A stretch of DNA of 64,000 nt from Gloeophyllum trabeum ATCC 11539 (GCF_000344685.1 NW_006920419.1:1169576-1233575); one strand, 5' to 3'; positions 1 through 11,955 are shown, counted from the first letter of the stretch. Numbers and translations: made by a program. Notes: generated by a model from the letters alone, not told the origin.

Positions 1-751
1 TCCAGTACCTTCCGGCAGGATCTCGCTCGCAAGCGCGAAGGCGCTGCGCTGGTGGACGGTACCCCTCTGTCTTCTCCTTTCCCATCAGAAAGGCGCCCTC
101 CTCCCGAGTATGTCGTTGACTGTAATGACGCTCATGCACAATGAACTCGGATGGCATTCTGGATGGTTCGGGAGAAACCTATGTTGTGCTCTCGGATACA
201 TGGCCTTTGAGTGGGGCGCAATTTCCTTAGCCTCGTCTTCTGGGCTTCAGGGTAGGGATCATCTTCGATGCTGATCAACAGACGATACTAAAGAGAATAC
301 AGGTATATCAGCTCAAGATCAATCGAACGTTATTTACGCCATCGGACTCTCGGGTGTCCTCTTAATGACCACTGTTCACACACAAGATTTCAAGGACGTC
401 GTGGGAGACCGAATTCATAATCGCAAGACTCTTCCCATTGTTATGCCAAAAGCCTCACGTATATTCATCTTGGTGGCAATGACGGCTTGGTCGCTTTTCT
501 TACCGACGTTGTGGGGAGTTCACCCACTAGTGGCGATCCTTTTCGCTGCCTTGGGTTTCCTTATAGGCGTGCTATGCTACGCATTTCGATCAGTGAAGGC
601 AGACCAGATCATGTATCTTGTTTACAACGTACGTGATCACGCGTACAATCCTCGAGAGCCTACTGAGATTCCAAATAGTTCTGGCTTGGATTGGCACTCA
701 TGCTACCAGCACTTGGTGATCGATTTGCTTAATAGTTCCTGTGAGCGTTAA
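1..751 (+). CDS. UbiA-type prenyltransferase, 3' part (5' end outside the window)
   Basis: This is the C-terminal half of an integral-membrane prenyltransferase of the UbiA superfamily, which transfers an isoprenoid chain to an aromatic or related acceptor. Reading frame 2 is open from the left edge and gives a hydrophobic stretch, then NELG, GRNLCCALGY and AFEWGA. An intron fits at 252-311 (GT...AG). The next exon has NVIYAIGLSG, then HTQDFKDVVGDR, the second Asp-rich motif that binds Mg-diphosphate in this family, followed by KTLPIV and two membrane segments. Residues after DQIMYLVYN fit the family poorly; an in-frame 81-nt intron at 629-709 would remove most of them. The stop is at 749-751. 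The N-terminal half, with the first Asp-rich motif, lies off the window, so the substrate cannot be judged. A frame-1 ORF ending at 144 overlaps it and is treated as a shadow. Confidence 0.72.
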
Positions 752-2311
752 TTTGTCATTTTCAAATGCTGCCAGCGAAAAAGACTGACATGTCTTTACA
801 CAGTTAATACTCCGGATACTTGCTTATTGTCCGTTTCGGAACCCGCATTACTAGCTACAATACTAATCACGCCTACCTTATGAACCCCAATGTCACGAAT
901 TAAATGATGGAAGTAGTCGTACGCGTGTAATCCTGTGGGGGTTGTATGATAATCCAACAAACTATCTTCTTTGTCTATACCACAGCAAAGTTGGCGAACC
1001 TTAAGGTTAGGGCTTCCATATATAGGCATCTCGAATTGTAGCTGACATATTACTACAGCCGTTTGCAGTTCGATGGGCCCATTTCTTGAAAATCATTTAC
1101 AGTCGGACCATGTCGGAGAGTGGAATTCAAGTCTCCGGCCCCAATATCAGACCATTTGGACTTCTTTTAATTCCTGGGACGTCCCTGGCACCATGTCCGA
1201 CAAACTCCGACTATATGTGACTTTCTAACGATCTGCAAACGGCTGTAAGCACCTGTTACACCCACTGCACTCAACTGCAGAGGGCCCCTGTCAGATTTAT
1301 GTGCAGCTGGACTAGCTTCGTATGGACACCTGAAACGCTTGGTTCCCAGCTAGAACTGGTATGCGCGACTTGCAGCACCGTCATGGAAGACCAGTGTCAT
1401 TCTCCGACCCGGGTCGGATCGAGTATCTATCGGACAGGAATGCAGATTACAGATCATCACTTCAGAAAGTCACATATAGTCGGAGTTTGTCGGACATGGT
1501 GCCAGGGACGTCCCAGGAATGATATTGGGGTCTCGGGGACTTGAATTCCTCTCTCCGACATGGTCCGACTGTAAATGATTTTCAAACGGCTGTAACGACC
1601 ATAATCATTGGCAATTTGATCTTCAGGGTCTCCCGGCACCGAAGCCCCATCCCCGGCTATCATCGTTACAGCCTTGTCAAAAGTACTCGTAATAGCTCCA
1701 ACACGCAGGAGTAGGTCAACTTTCATGGTTCCTCCGGTATGGCTGTCTGAGCTAATGTGTTGCCCAGATAATTAATCGGCCCGTCTGACGCTGCATGTGG
1801 CTCAATGGGATAACATTCAGAGCGAGCATTGTAGGAGCAATTGCAATCCTAAACTTCCACGTCATGAGCGAGCCACTGAACAACGTTATTCAGAGAGCTA
1901 GACCCGATTAACCGAAGGAACCTTTACGAGTAGCCCACGCCGCAATGGCCACAAAGGCAATAGCGGTGTGGTTATCGTACGATGACGAGGATAAGACGCC
2001 TGGGTAACTATTAACCATACTGACTAGCTAGGCAGAAGTCAGTCAACTCGACGCACCCCTCGTGCAAGTGGCATCGCCAAGCGAGCCGCCATCCTGAGGG
2101 ACAGTAGACATTCGCACCACACGGTGACACATACCCAGGCTAAACTCGAAATGAATCCGCGGTGGCACCTTTTCCATTGCACAGAGTGATGATTGATATT
2201 TTACAGGTCGTGGAGTGTGACTGGGATGTGCGTTCGAAGGACCGAATTGCCAAATGATCGTAGGGGTTTATTGTTATGTCTGCGTTTCAGTTTCTTTCCT
2301 TTGCAGCATCT
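752..2311. other. Gene-free stretch with a large inverted repeat
   Basis: About 1.56 kb between the UbiA-like gene and the 3' end of TRL1. Apart from the inverted repeat at 1053-1595 I see no gene, RNA or regulatory element that I can support. The small ORFs in both frames across 1299-1726 lie in the repeat arms and do not look like protein. Confidence 0.6.
1053..1595. repeat. Imperfect inverted repeat, MITE-like
   Basis: The arm at about 1085-1227 reads as the reverse complement of about 1464-1585. Matching blocks include the region around AATCATTTACAGTCGGACC in one arm and its complement near 1561, and the block ending CATATAGTCGGAG near 1464-1485. The left arm has an extra insertion of about 20 bases. 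The short motif ACAGCCGTTTGCAG at 1055-1068 recurs inverted at 1233-1246 and, in part, at 1583-1593. No transposase coding is visible, so this could be a non-autonomous element or a nested insertion. Confidence 0.7.
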
Positions 2312-5057
2312 TCAGCTGAACAGTCCTTTCAGCCGTCCCTTGGCAAACGTATCCTGCAAGGGGATAGACCCAGATACTCCAACCTTCTCTCCTTTCCGCC
2401 ATTTCTCTACCAGGGTTTTCGCCTCAACAGGAGCTACCGTGGGATCCCTTGTCCCGACGGTGATGTGCAGTCGATCCCTTACTTCGGGAGGCAGCTTCGA
2501 TACATACTCGTGGCCCTCCTGCTGTTGCGCGTCCCCTTCTGATGCAACACGTAGATCCTCAACAGTGATAGCCATAATTCTGTCGTTCCACACCACATGC
2601 CCGAGCTTGAACTCGAAGAGCGGTCCCGTCGGTAGCCGATAGATATTCATGCACCGTTCCCATAGGTCCGATTCGGCAGGCAGCGATTTCGAGTGGACGA
2701 TGGTAACATGCGGCCGTTTGGAAATCCTATTCTCATCTCGCATCGCCTCGTACAGTGTCCGCGCCGACTCGGGGACATCGAAGCTCCCACCCTCCATGAT
2801 CTTGCTCAGCAAGTCTTCGCAGTCGACCTCGGGGAGTAACCCGAAGTACCGAGGCGGACCCGGCGTCTTCGCCTTCTTCCCCTTATCCTTTCCGTTGTTC
2901 TTGACCCGAGGTGCGTAGCCCTTCGCCGCCTGAAGCGCCTCCTCAATCTTCTCCGGAGACGGTCGAGGCACGCCCAGGATCTTCACGCACGCATCCACGA
3001 CTCTATTGACCGCCTGCTCCAGCGTATCGTCAAACTTCATCTCGACCGACACGTCCACCTCACCGTCGTCCAGCTCCTCGGCATTATGCAAAAACTGCCA
3101 TATAACGTCTTCGTGCGTCTTGCCGAGCGTATCGGCACGGAGAGTCTGGTGGTTCTCGCCGCGCTCCAATACCCTGTCGCCACATATCCTATGAATCGTC
3201 GCCAGAGGCTGATCGAACGACCAGTTGAGCGCCATCAGCCTCACGCGCGGCCGGAATGACTTGGTCGCTTCGCGTAGCTGTTCCCGATGCTGCCTAAGAT
3301 GGTTGTTCCTGGATCGCACCGCACCTTGAATCAGTGAAAGCAGGAGACAGACGCCGTCGATCCTTACTTGTCGGCAATCACGACATCGTGCGTCTTCAGG
3401 AGATCTACGACGTTCTTGATGAACACCGGAGCGGCTTTCTTGGCCTTAACATCGTCGCTCTGCGTGTGGCCGAAGCCGAACAGGTGAACAATTGCGACCG
3501 CGATAGCAGTTTTACCTGTATCCGATGGTGGACATTGTAAGTCGTCGCTTAGTTTGCCTCGGAAACATGGATCTTACCGCACCCTGGAACAGCCACGGGG
3601 ACAATGATGGTCTTCCCAAATTCCCTATCTTGTTGGCCCGTGAGACCATATTCATCCGTCTTCTGCTCCTTCTCGTCTTTCAGCCCCTTCTTCCCCTCCT
3701 CTCCCTTCAGCCATTCTAGGAATCTCTCCCTCGTCCTGATAATCCCGTGCCCGCTGGTATACCCGTCAAACTGTTTTCGATCCCGCTTGATCTCCCCGAT
3801 CACCCAATTCACGTACAGCCGCGTCTCGGGCCGTTTCATCTTGGCCTTGCTGACGCTGCCTGGGCTGAGCGAGCCCTTGGACAGCAGCGTCTTCGTCACC
3901 TCCCGCCAGTCGCGGTACATCATGTACGGCTCGTCGAACTTCACTTTGAAGAAGAAGGTAGAGCCGGGAGGGTACGGCGAGAGCGAGGGCGGCTGCTTCT
4001 CTCCCTTTGTGGGAGGCTCCGTGACGTGCGTGCGCACCACGAAGCCTTCGACGGGCTCGCCATTCCAGAACCCGGTCTTGGAGACTTCGTCGGTGAATTG
4101 CTTGACCTCAGGGATGCTCTTCAGTGTGGTGTAGGGGGTCTCAATGAAGCCCCATTCGCGCGCGAACGAGGTTACAGTGTCTGGGGGCAGAGTCTTGAAG
4201 GCCCGCGTCGATTCGTTGATCCCGTGGAGGTGCAAGCCGGTCTTCTCGGGCGGGTAAGGGAGGACGTGTTCCTCAAATTCGTCGTCACAGAGCTGCAAGG
4301 ATGTGAGTCACTCATTAATGCGCTTCGTTGTGTAGATATCAGATCCTACCTCGGCCACGGCAGTCCAGTTATTTTCCCACAGCAACTTGGCCATCTGCTC
4401 TTCAGTTTTGCCTGTCTTTTCGAATTGCTTCCGGAGCCACATTTCGCCTCTTCCGGCGTGGCTCTTCGTCGCGTCAGTTCCTGGTCCGACAGAGTGCTTT
4501 GATGTAACGAGTAGTTTTGTCGGAGTCAAGGGAGCTATGAATATGATACAGCCATTTGATTTCAGAGTCAGGGTGTATGGTGGCGCGGTGTGTGACTCGA
4601 GGGAGGACCACTGTACATAGCACGCAGTCAGACTGTTGTAATGGAATAATTCAGTGGGACAAAGGACAGACAACGGACAGGGAAGACCAATATAGCTCTT
4701 TGCAAGGTATACGAATATCTAATATAAGGCTTGGTTCCACATGGAAGTTGCGCTCACCGTCGTCCATGGCACCTCGCCAATGTTGAAAAACTTATCGTAT
4801 CCCCGCGCGACGATACGATGCACGATCCCGTCCCCTTGATCTTCTATGTCCTCTGTGAACAGACCTCTCGCCAAAGTCGGAAAAGGACAGGGAATATTGT
4901 TATACTTGTACTCATTCATTTTCCAGCTCCTGACGCTAATGTCCGGTCGTGCCGGCGCCTGGTACACCGTCGACTTTACGAGTTTGGGCGACTTTTTCGA
5001 AAGCCTCATCAGCTCTTCGATGAGGTCCGAATCGTCCTTCGAGTACTGCGACGACAT
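2312..5057 (-). CDS. TRL1: Fungal tRNA ligase (Trl1/Rlg1 type)
   Basis: Trifunctional RNA ligase that heals and seals tRNA exon halves after intron removal, and in fungi joins HAC1-type mRNA. The ATG at 5057 starts MSSQYSKDDSDLIEEL; an upstream in-frame Met at 5096 is less likely. Exon 1 (about 4758-5057) ends in GEVPWTT, and the next exon carries LTLKSNGCIIF, whose KxNG is the ligase-adenylylation lysine motif. The ligase domain continues to about 3600 with FFFKVKFDEPYMMYRDWREVTK. A kinase domain follows with P-loop VPVAVPGCGKT, split by an intron near 3519-3565, then GHTQSDDVKAKK. The C-terminal cyclic phosphodiesterase domain has its two HxT motifs in HVTIVH and HITVGT. The protein ends RLKGLFS. 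All three catalytic modules look complete. At least four introns are needed; the one at about 4611-4757 is longer than most in this window. Confidence 0.93.
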
Positions 5058-5360
5058 GGCGGGAGTCCGGAATTGACGGAAAATGAAGCGTTTCAACCCT
5101 TGGCGAATGCCAGCCTGAGTTGCAGCGAATGTCGGTTGGAACGGAATGTTGTAGCGTAGAACCAGTGTAGTCTGGAAAGATTCGCACTCGGCACTAAATC
5201 AGATTCTGCAGCGTTATGTACTATATATACGCGAAAGCTACAATTCTGACGTCACGATATAAATTAGAGCTCGGTGAATTACTCTCTAAGGGCCTGTCCC
5301 CGACTCCCACGGTAGTTGGGAGGAGGGTTCTGTCGGGAAGAAATGGTCGCTCCACCATAC

Positions 5361-5961
5361 AACTCGTGAAGCGCCGTCTGGCGCCGGCAACTTACCCCTA
5401 CTTTGTTCAAGAAATCGACCCTGAGAACTTGCACTAAGTTCAAGATGTTGCGGCTGCTACAGGGGGTCCACAAATCATCGTAAGGAGACTATTTCTACCA
5501 TGTAAGATAATACAAAGGATATTGTTAGTAATATAGGAGGTAGAATGCCCTGTGCTGTTGTCTCCTAAGTAGTCTAAGAGATACTTAGCCACTCTCAAGA
5601 ATGCCTAATGGTGCATGTCTGTTGCCTGGACATCTGGCATCCACTTCATATCATGGTTTTATCTTACAGTCTGTTCGGCCTCATAAGCCATGGAATGGCA
5701 TGGATTTTCTTAATTCTACTTATTTGTAAATTGTCCATCACAGACTTACGTATGGCATGGAGACCCAGAAAACTTGAATGATTGAATACCCATGTTAGAT
5801 GGAGTGCACATACACTCAAATCCTTCTCAAGCCATGACATACAACACTCAAAAATTCTGAGGTACAAGGATCTTTGCTTAATACTATGCGCTCCCTGTAG
5901 CTCTAAGTTCTAGCTCACAATAGGCCTTCATCTGTACCTGGTGGCATCCACAAACCAACAC
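5361..5961. repeat. Copy 1 of a gap-flanking direct duplication
   Basis: This stretch reappears 1,064 bases downstream at 6425-7003. Differences I can see are isolated substitutions (for example CTGTAGCTC against CTGTACCTC) and a 22-nt insertion near 5930-5951 that copy 2 lacks. Copy 1 runs directly into the N gap. Confidence 0.9.
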
Positions 5962-6424
5962 NNNNNNNNNNNNNNNNNNNNNNNNNNNNNNNNNNNNNNN
6001 NNNNNNNNNNNNNNNNNNNNNNNNNNNNNNNNNNNNNNNNNNNNNNNNNNNNNNNNNNNNNNNNNNNNNNNNNNNNNNNNNNNNNNNNNNNNNNNNNNNN
6101 NNNNNNNNNNNNNNNNNNNNNNNNNNNNNNNNNNNNNNNNNNNNNNNNNNNNNNNNNNNNNNNNNNNNNNNNNNNNNNNNNNNNNNNNNNNNNNNNNNNN
6201 NNNNNNNNNNNNNNNNNNNNNNNNNNNNNNNNNNNNNNNNNNNNNNNNNNNNNNNNNNNNNNNNNNNNNNNNNNNNNNNNNNNNNNNNNNNNNNNNNNNN
6301 NNNNNNNNNNNNNNNNNNNNNNNNNNNNNNNNNNNNNNNNNNNNNNNNNNNNNNNNNNNNNNNNNNNNNNNNNNNNNNNNNNNNNNNNNNNNNNNNNNNN
6401 NNNNNNNNNNNNNNNNNNNNNNNN
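5962..6424. other. Assembly gap (463 N)
   Basis: A run of 463 undetermined bases. ORFs predicted across it are artefacts. Confidence 0.99.
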
Positions 6425-7003
6425 AACTCGTGAAGCGCCGTCTGGCGCCGGCAACTTACCCCTACTTTGTTCAAGAAATCGACCCTGAGAACTTGCACTA
6501 AGTTCAAGATGTTGCGGCTGCTACAGGGGGTCCACAAATCATCGTAAGGAGACTATTTCTACCATGTAAGATAATACAAAGGATATTGTTAGTAATATAG
6601 GAGGTAGAATGCCCTGTGCTGTTGTCTCCTAAGTAGTCTAAGAGATACTTAGCCACTCTCAAGAATGCCTAATGGTGCATGTCTGTTGCCTGGACATCTG
6701 GCATCCACTTCATATCATGGTTTTATCTTACAGTCTGTTCGGCCTCATAAGCCATGGAATGGCATGGATTTTCTTAATTCTACTTATTTGTAAATTGTCC
6801 ATCACAGACTTACGTATGGCATGGAGACCCAGAAAACTTGAATGATTGAATACCCATGTTAGATGGAGTGCACATACACTCAAATCCTTCTCAAGCCATG
6901 ACATACAACACTCAAAAATTCTGAGGTACAAGGATCTATGCTTAATACTATGCGCTCCCTGTACCTCTAAGTTCTAGCTCACAATATGCCTTCAAACCAA
7001 CAC
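6425..7003. repeat. Copy 2 of the gap-flanking direct duplication
   Basis: Near-identical to 5361-5961 and starting at the first base after the N gap, so its true left border is unknown. The match ends at AACCAACAC, the same point where copy 1 meets the gap. That pattern suggests two overlapping contig ends or haplotypes that were not merged, although a genuine tandem duplication is possible. Confidence 0.88.
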
Positions 7004-7069
7004 TTATTACATAGTTGAGCGGGACTTAAGTGTGAACATTGAGATGGATTCCTGACCATGGCCACACTG

Positions 7070-7191
7070 CGGGAGTTGCAGTCTTTAGGGGCGGGCAAAA
7101 GATTGTATGAAAGGGAATTCCGCGGGCTCTAATTGGCTGGAAATTACCTTTCGTACAATCTTCTGCCCGGCCCTAAATACTGCAACTCCCG
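7070..7191. repeat. Short inverted repeat with 45-bp arms
   Basis: Arms at 7070-7114 and 7147-7191 are complementary at 41 of 45 positions by eye, separated by 32 bases. Outer ends read CGGGAGTTGCAG and its complement. It could fold as a long hairpin. Size and form fit a small MITE or a fold-back element; no coding sequence is present. Confidence 0.82.
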
Positions 7192-7649
7192 AAGTGCCAA
7201 GTCCTTGTTCAGTAGTAGCGCCACTAGGGCCAAACATAGCACGCCGGATTTTGCCGGTGCGACGAAAAGTGCGACACAATTCAAGGGTGCCAGAACCCCT
7301 CGCAAAGGAGGGGCACTCGCTCTCACCGTGAGAACCTCATGTAAGCAATGGTCCCGACCGGACTGACACCACTTTTGTTTTGACGATCAAGTGATGCAAG
7401 TGCGTAGCATTTGATAAAAGGATGCATTCAAACAAGTGAAGCCAATAGATGAGACTAGTATCTCTGAGTGGGAACTGGTAACTCAAGGAAGCCCCTTTAA
7501 TACTGATGTAGATATAAGACAGGACTATATGAATACTGTGTATGTGTCCATCAAGAGTGGCATTCCACAGCTTGACCACACACTAGTACTGATATACTTA
7601 ATGGTTTCTGACTGGAGTCGGGGATTGGCGCTTGCACCGCTATGATTCG

Positions 7650-8075
7650 GTTGCGCGGGTAGGGTAGGGTAGGTTAGCTGGGTCCTCGGTTTCCCAGCGG
7701 TCCCAGTGGCTTCTATTCTCACCCTGAGTCACAGAGTGTGACATGCGCTATTTATGGATGGATCCTGCTTCTTCAAGTCTGGAGCTCAGACCCACGTGCA
7801 TCTATTCCTCATTTGAGCAGCGCAATGGTTCTTTGGCAATGGCCAGCTCTGCTGATTGGCCAAATACTCTAAAACCAACTGGTCTAGCTCGGCTTATCGG
7901 CAGCATGCACAGACACCCATACAGGTGCGGTCACTCTGGTGACAGACCTGGCGCTGGACTTGAGTCCACCAAACACGTTCTGTGAGACCTGCGAACGGGA
8001 AATTTCCTCGGTTGTATCCGAAACGCCACAAATTTTGTACTTTAACCCTACCCTACCCTACCCTACCCGCGCAAC
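7650..8075. repeat. TIR-bounded element with TAGGG-repeat ends
   Basis: The left end at 7650-7674 reads GTTGCGCGGGTAGGGTAGGG and the right end at about 8051-8075 is its reverse complement, extended by further CCCTA units back to about 8044. About 375 bases lie between, with no coding sequence. Beyond the right end, TGAACAGGCCCTAACGG may be more of the terminal repeat, with a weaker counterpart on the left. The form fits a non-autonomous DNA transposon. The five-base unit differs from the usual fungal telomere unit TTAGGG, so I do not call it telomeric. Confidence 0.68.
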
Positions 8076-9719
8076 TGAACAGGCCCTAACGGATCATTTC
8101 CACCAGACCAGTTTTTGAAATGCCCAAAATTGAGTGAGATATAAATCTGACCTAAACAAAATTGGCCACACATGTGCTTGCTTGCCTACTATATCAGGTC
8201 GTAACTACTACCATGTATGGTATGCTAATAAATACAAGTTAAACCTTATGACAGTCTAACACTTTTGTTTTCCCCTCAGTATGAAGGTTTTAAGTGTTTT
8301 CCAAGCAACAGGGATGCTTTCAGGAACTAACCAAGCTGTAAAATCTGCCTTCTGAAATTCAAATTTGACAAGTGTACAAAATTGGCAGTTACCAAGTGCT
8401 GAGCACCATAATTACCCTCACAAGGCAGTTGTGTCATCATTCAACATTTGAGCCTGGTCTCTCACACTACTCAACCACTTGTTGGAGACTCACAGTACTA
8501 GATGCTACGAAAGGTTTTGACTGTTCCGTAATACAAGGACATCTCCCTGCATTGCGAGGAGCTTGGTTCATGACCATCAATGGGAATACTTGTACTGTGG
8601 AGGACACAATACTTACTGTATGCACAATGCTAATTGTAGGTTATTACATAAGTAATCATAACCACAGCATTTGTTCAGTAATAAGCATTCGAGAGCCCTC
8701 TCATCAATCGGAGTATTTTCACCAGAGGAACATCTGACCTTGAGATAGTAGCAAGTAAATGACTAGTTAATTAAAGCTTGTTATTAACCACTGTCAAAAG
8801 CCAGTAGGTGTGCTCAATAATTGATTGTTCGGATTGTTTGTCTGTGCTGCAAAACCAAAATGTAGTGTTGCCATGGCTCAGAATATAATATCGACAGGAT
8901 CCTGGCCCATGGTCCTGAGTCATGGTCCTGGCCCAGTGGTCCTGTGGTGCCCAGTCGAAAAATCAAGAGAAACAAATACAGTACAATTGATACCATCACA
9001 CGTGAGCATGATAGTGTTTTGTGTCACACTGCTGACACTGTTACAGGTCGGCGATCACATCCCGGTGGCCAATGTCTGGCCACTGACAAGAAAAGGGACT
9101 TGTTACTGTTGAACTAGGCGCTGACTTAGCTGCCAGGTTCTACAACATACCAGAATGCACTGGAACTCCCTGGAACATTCTGGTATATTCCACTATTGTA
9201 CAAGGGCACAGAGCTCATGTGGGTCAGTGACAACATAGGTGGAGCCCAGTAGGATTAGGGATATTCCATGTAGCTTAGTCAGCCTATGGGCCACAGTGTA
9301 TATAAACCCTGCAGCTCTGCTGCCTAATGACAAAAGGTTGTTCATTCGAGCTCTAGCAGTAGCATTAGCATCCAACCAATACAGGTGAATTGTCTGCTGC
9401 CTCCATAACTCTTCATCAGTTACTCTACTTCTCCTTAGAAATACCTAGGGAAACTATGCATAACAAGCAGGTATGCTGCATGGCATGCTACAGGGAGTTA
9501 CGGGGAGGGTAGCAGATATAATCTCCACATCCAGCCCCTGCACTGAGCGCGCCGCACGTGAACACCTTGTGCACAGCTTTGTAACAGTGGCTAATGTCAC
9601 ACCCTGCAACAAGACATCCGGATGCTCGGTTTGCTGTAGTACTCTAAAGTACTCTAACAGCATATGTCGCAGCAATTGGGTAACATTGCAAACCTATGGA
9701 CCTGACTGTGCCCTCTGAG

Positions 9720-10237
9720 CAGGCCCCCTAAAAATACCCATAGAGGTCTGATACCAGATACCAACTTTCCCCCGATTTTTACCAAAACCAAAATTACCAT
9801 ATTAGGATGCATTTTACCCGAAAAGTATCCTACCTCTCACCTTAGATGTGATTTTTTACCGGAACATTGGTATCCAGCCTGAGGGCTTGTGGACATTTAT
9901 TTATTTAGTCACAAAAGAATTCTGGTGCCTGCGGTGATACCAGGTTCAGTTATGTATGAGCTTCATGAGCCTCTCTGAGGTGCACTGGTGTATATGGAAT
10001 CCAAGAATCTCACCCAGCTGATTGTTGTGGCAAGTTGTGGCACTGTTGTGGCTATAATTGTTACCCAAATAGGATCTGACCTTTGCTCTGGATGCCTGTT
10101 TTTACCCGAAAATTGGTATCCAAGATTGATCGCACCAGCAGGTCCTTTACCAAAACTGTATCAGACCTGGCACCCATTTGAGGGTGATTTTTACCAAGAC
10201 CGGTATCAGACCACTATGGGTATTTTCAGGGGGCCTG
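9720..10237. mobile_element. MITE-like element with 36-bp terminal inverted repeats
   Basis: Ends at 9720-9755 and 10202-10237 are inverted copies matching at 34 of 36 positions by eye; both outer ends start CAGGCCCCCT. The 518-base element has no transposase ORF. Internally, variants of TTTTACCCGAAAA and TTGGTATCCA recur, suggesting subterminal repeats. I could not identify a target-site duplication by eye. CA-starting termini are common among hAT-type elements, but superfamily assignment is only a guess. Confidence 0.8.
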
Positions 10238-11399
10238 ATTTAGCTCCGAGGTCAGGCGCTCCAGAGCAGATAAAGAAGTAACTTCGGCACGATTTATCTC
10301 CGGCAGTCGCGGGAACCTGCCTAATTGTGAGTTGTCCTCATCCCCAGCTTCCCGTACTTCCTCCCCTTCATCTCCATCAAATTACCGAGTTTGTGGGCAT
10401 AAATCCGCGGCCATGAGGCCAGCATCAGTCAGAAAGCGGCCGGAGTTAATTTGCATGTGACCGGCATGCTATGCAACACGATGGGAAGGCTGAGGATCAG
10501 CACAAGCATATCAGGACAACCTCTAGGGAGTAGGAGGAGCATATGGAGGGACTAGGGAGTCGTATGGTGCATGGTATAGCGGCAGACAGATGCTGAGCGG
10601 TCAAGGGAGTTGCGGTGAGTATTTGTTACTTATCTCCGGGTGGTTGCAGGGTCATTGCCGTAGTATAAAATGTATGATGAAAGGAAAGTAAAAACAAGTT
10701 TGCTCTTCACCATCTCAGCATATCAGAGTTATTATCTCAGTGACCCTCGAAGTTCAAAAGCGTCGGACTTAGTGATTTACAACTGATCCTAGCTTTGCCA
10801 ATCAGCCTGACTTGTCACTTGAATTATCTCTGCTGTCAAAATATTAGCTCTCATGAGTATTACATAGCAAAATAAATTTAACCAAGTCTCTCTAGCAATT
10901 TCCATCTCCACGAGCACGATCCTACGCTAGGTGTTGGTGCTTGCGACCTTTGTTTATCTTCAATTCTTCGGAGATAAATACTCCAGAGCCTCGATTCATG
11001 TTTGTTCCAGGTGTCAAGACTTCATTTTATTTTTCTAGGTCTTCCTACGGACTACCCTACATCGTCTTACTCCTCCCCCTCCTCTCGAACTTAAATATTA
11101 CCCTTCAATCATCTTAGACCACCTCCACCCATACCACTGGGTGTGATAGGTTATTTCCCATTTGGTCTTAGGTGTTGTTGTGTGTCAGTGCATATCAGTG
11201 GCCTTACTCAGGCTGTTGGCTTGTCGGAGAGCATAAAAAACTTCGGATGGCTACACTATGAGACTCTTAGATGGCATAGGATAAATATTAGGAATTGTAT
11301 GGATTACTTGCTGCTGTTGCAGCGATGGTCATCCTTAATAGGAGGAGCTGTGGCTCAAGCTGCAAGCCATGGGGCATTACTCACTCCCAGGCATGATAT

Positions 11400-11648
11400 T
11401 GATATTGAGTGGAGTTTCAATTCTATAGCCGGCAAGCTCATGTGGCCCATGAATGACCCTCAAGGAGTTCCAGGATATGTATTTGGGTCAAAACTGTCAG
11501 AATGCTCACTTAAAGAGCATGCTATAGAGCTTTGTATAGTCTCAAATTTTTATAATCATGTCGCGGCCACCATGTCAGCCTTGTTGCTGCGAGTGCAAGG
11601 CGGGCATTGCTGAGATCATTAGTGAGGTTCGAACTCCACTCAATATCA
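11400..11648. repeat. Short inverted repeat
   Basis: Seventeen bases at 11400-11416 (core GATATTGAGTGGAGTT) recur exactly inverted at 11632-11648, enclosing about 215 bases. It overlaps a 156-codon ORF (11143-11613) that I do not accept as a gene. Possibly a small fold-back element. Confidence 0.55.
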
Positions 11649-11955
11649 TAAACAAACTGTATACCTGTTTATAGCTGTTCATAAAATCTGATACTTTAAC
11701 CCAATACTCTATCCTGGAGTAAAGAGTGTACTACATACTTGTGGTGAGAGGTACACAGCCAGAAAGCTCGCAGGCGAGGACTTCCAGTTGCAGCCACCGC
11801 TGATATTGTGAGGGTTTCTAGGCGTGGGAAATGTGCACCGAGTGTCTCACATTCAATATCGCAGTGAGCAACTATGATGGTTAAAAGCATGTTGTGTACT
11901 ATGAAACCTTCAGAAGATCTCTTACTTGTAGCTACCTGCACCATGTAGGTGTTGT

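Noticed and set aside
1..144. Frame-1 ORF open from the left edge to a TGA at 142-144
   Set aside because: Frame 2 in the same stretch reads into UbiA family blocks (NELG, GRNL, FEWGA), so frame 1 is a shadow.
3747..4502. 251-codon plus-strand ORF inside TRL1
   Set aside because: Antisense to the well-supported ligase exon; GC-rich codon bias opens the opposite frame.
5884..6537. ORFs running through the N gap
   Set aside because: Undetermined bases only; no information.
8044..8070. CCCTA repeats as an internal telomere
   Set aside because: The unit is five bases, not CCCTAA, the run is short, and it matches an inverted copy at 7650, which fits a transposon end better.
11143..11613. 156-codon ORF in the repeat island
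   Set aside because: No recognisable family, no flanking exons, and it contains one arm of an inverted repeat.
11620..11640. GGTTCGAACTC resembling a tRNA T-loop
   Set aside because: I could not pair an acceptor stem, D arm or anticodon arm around it.
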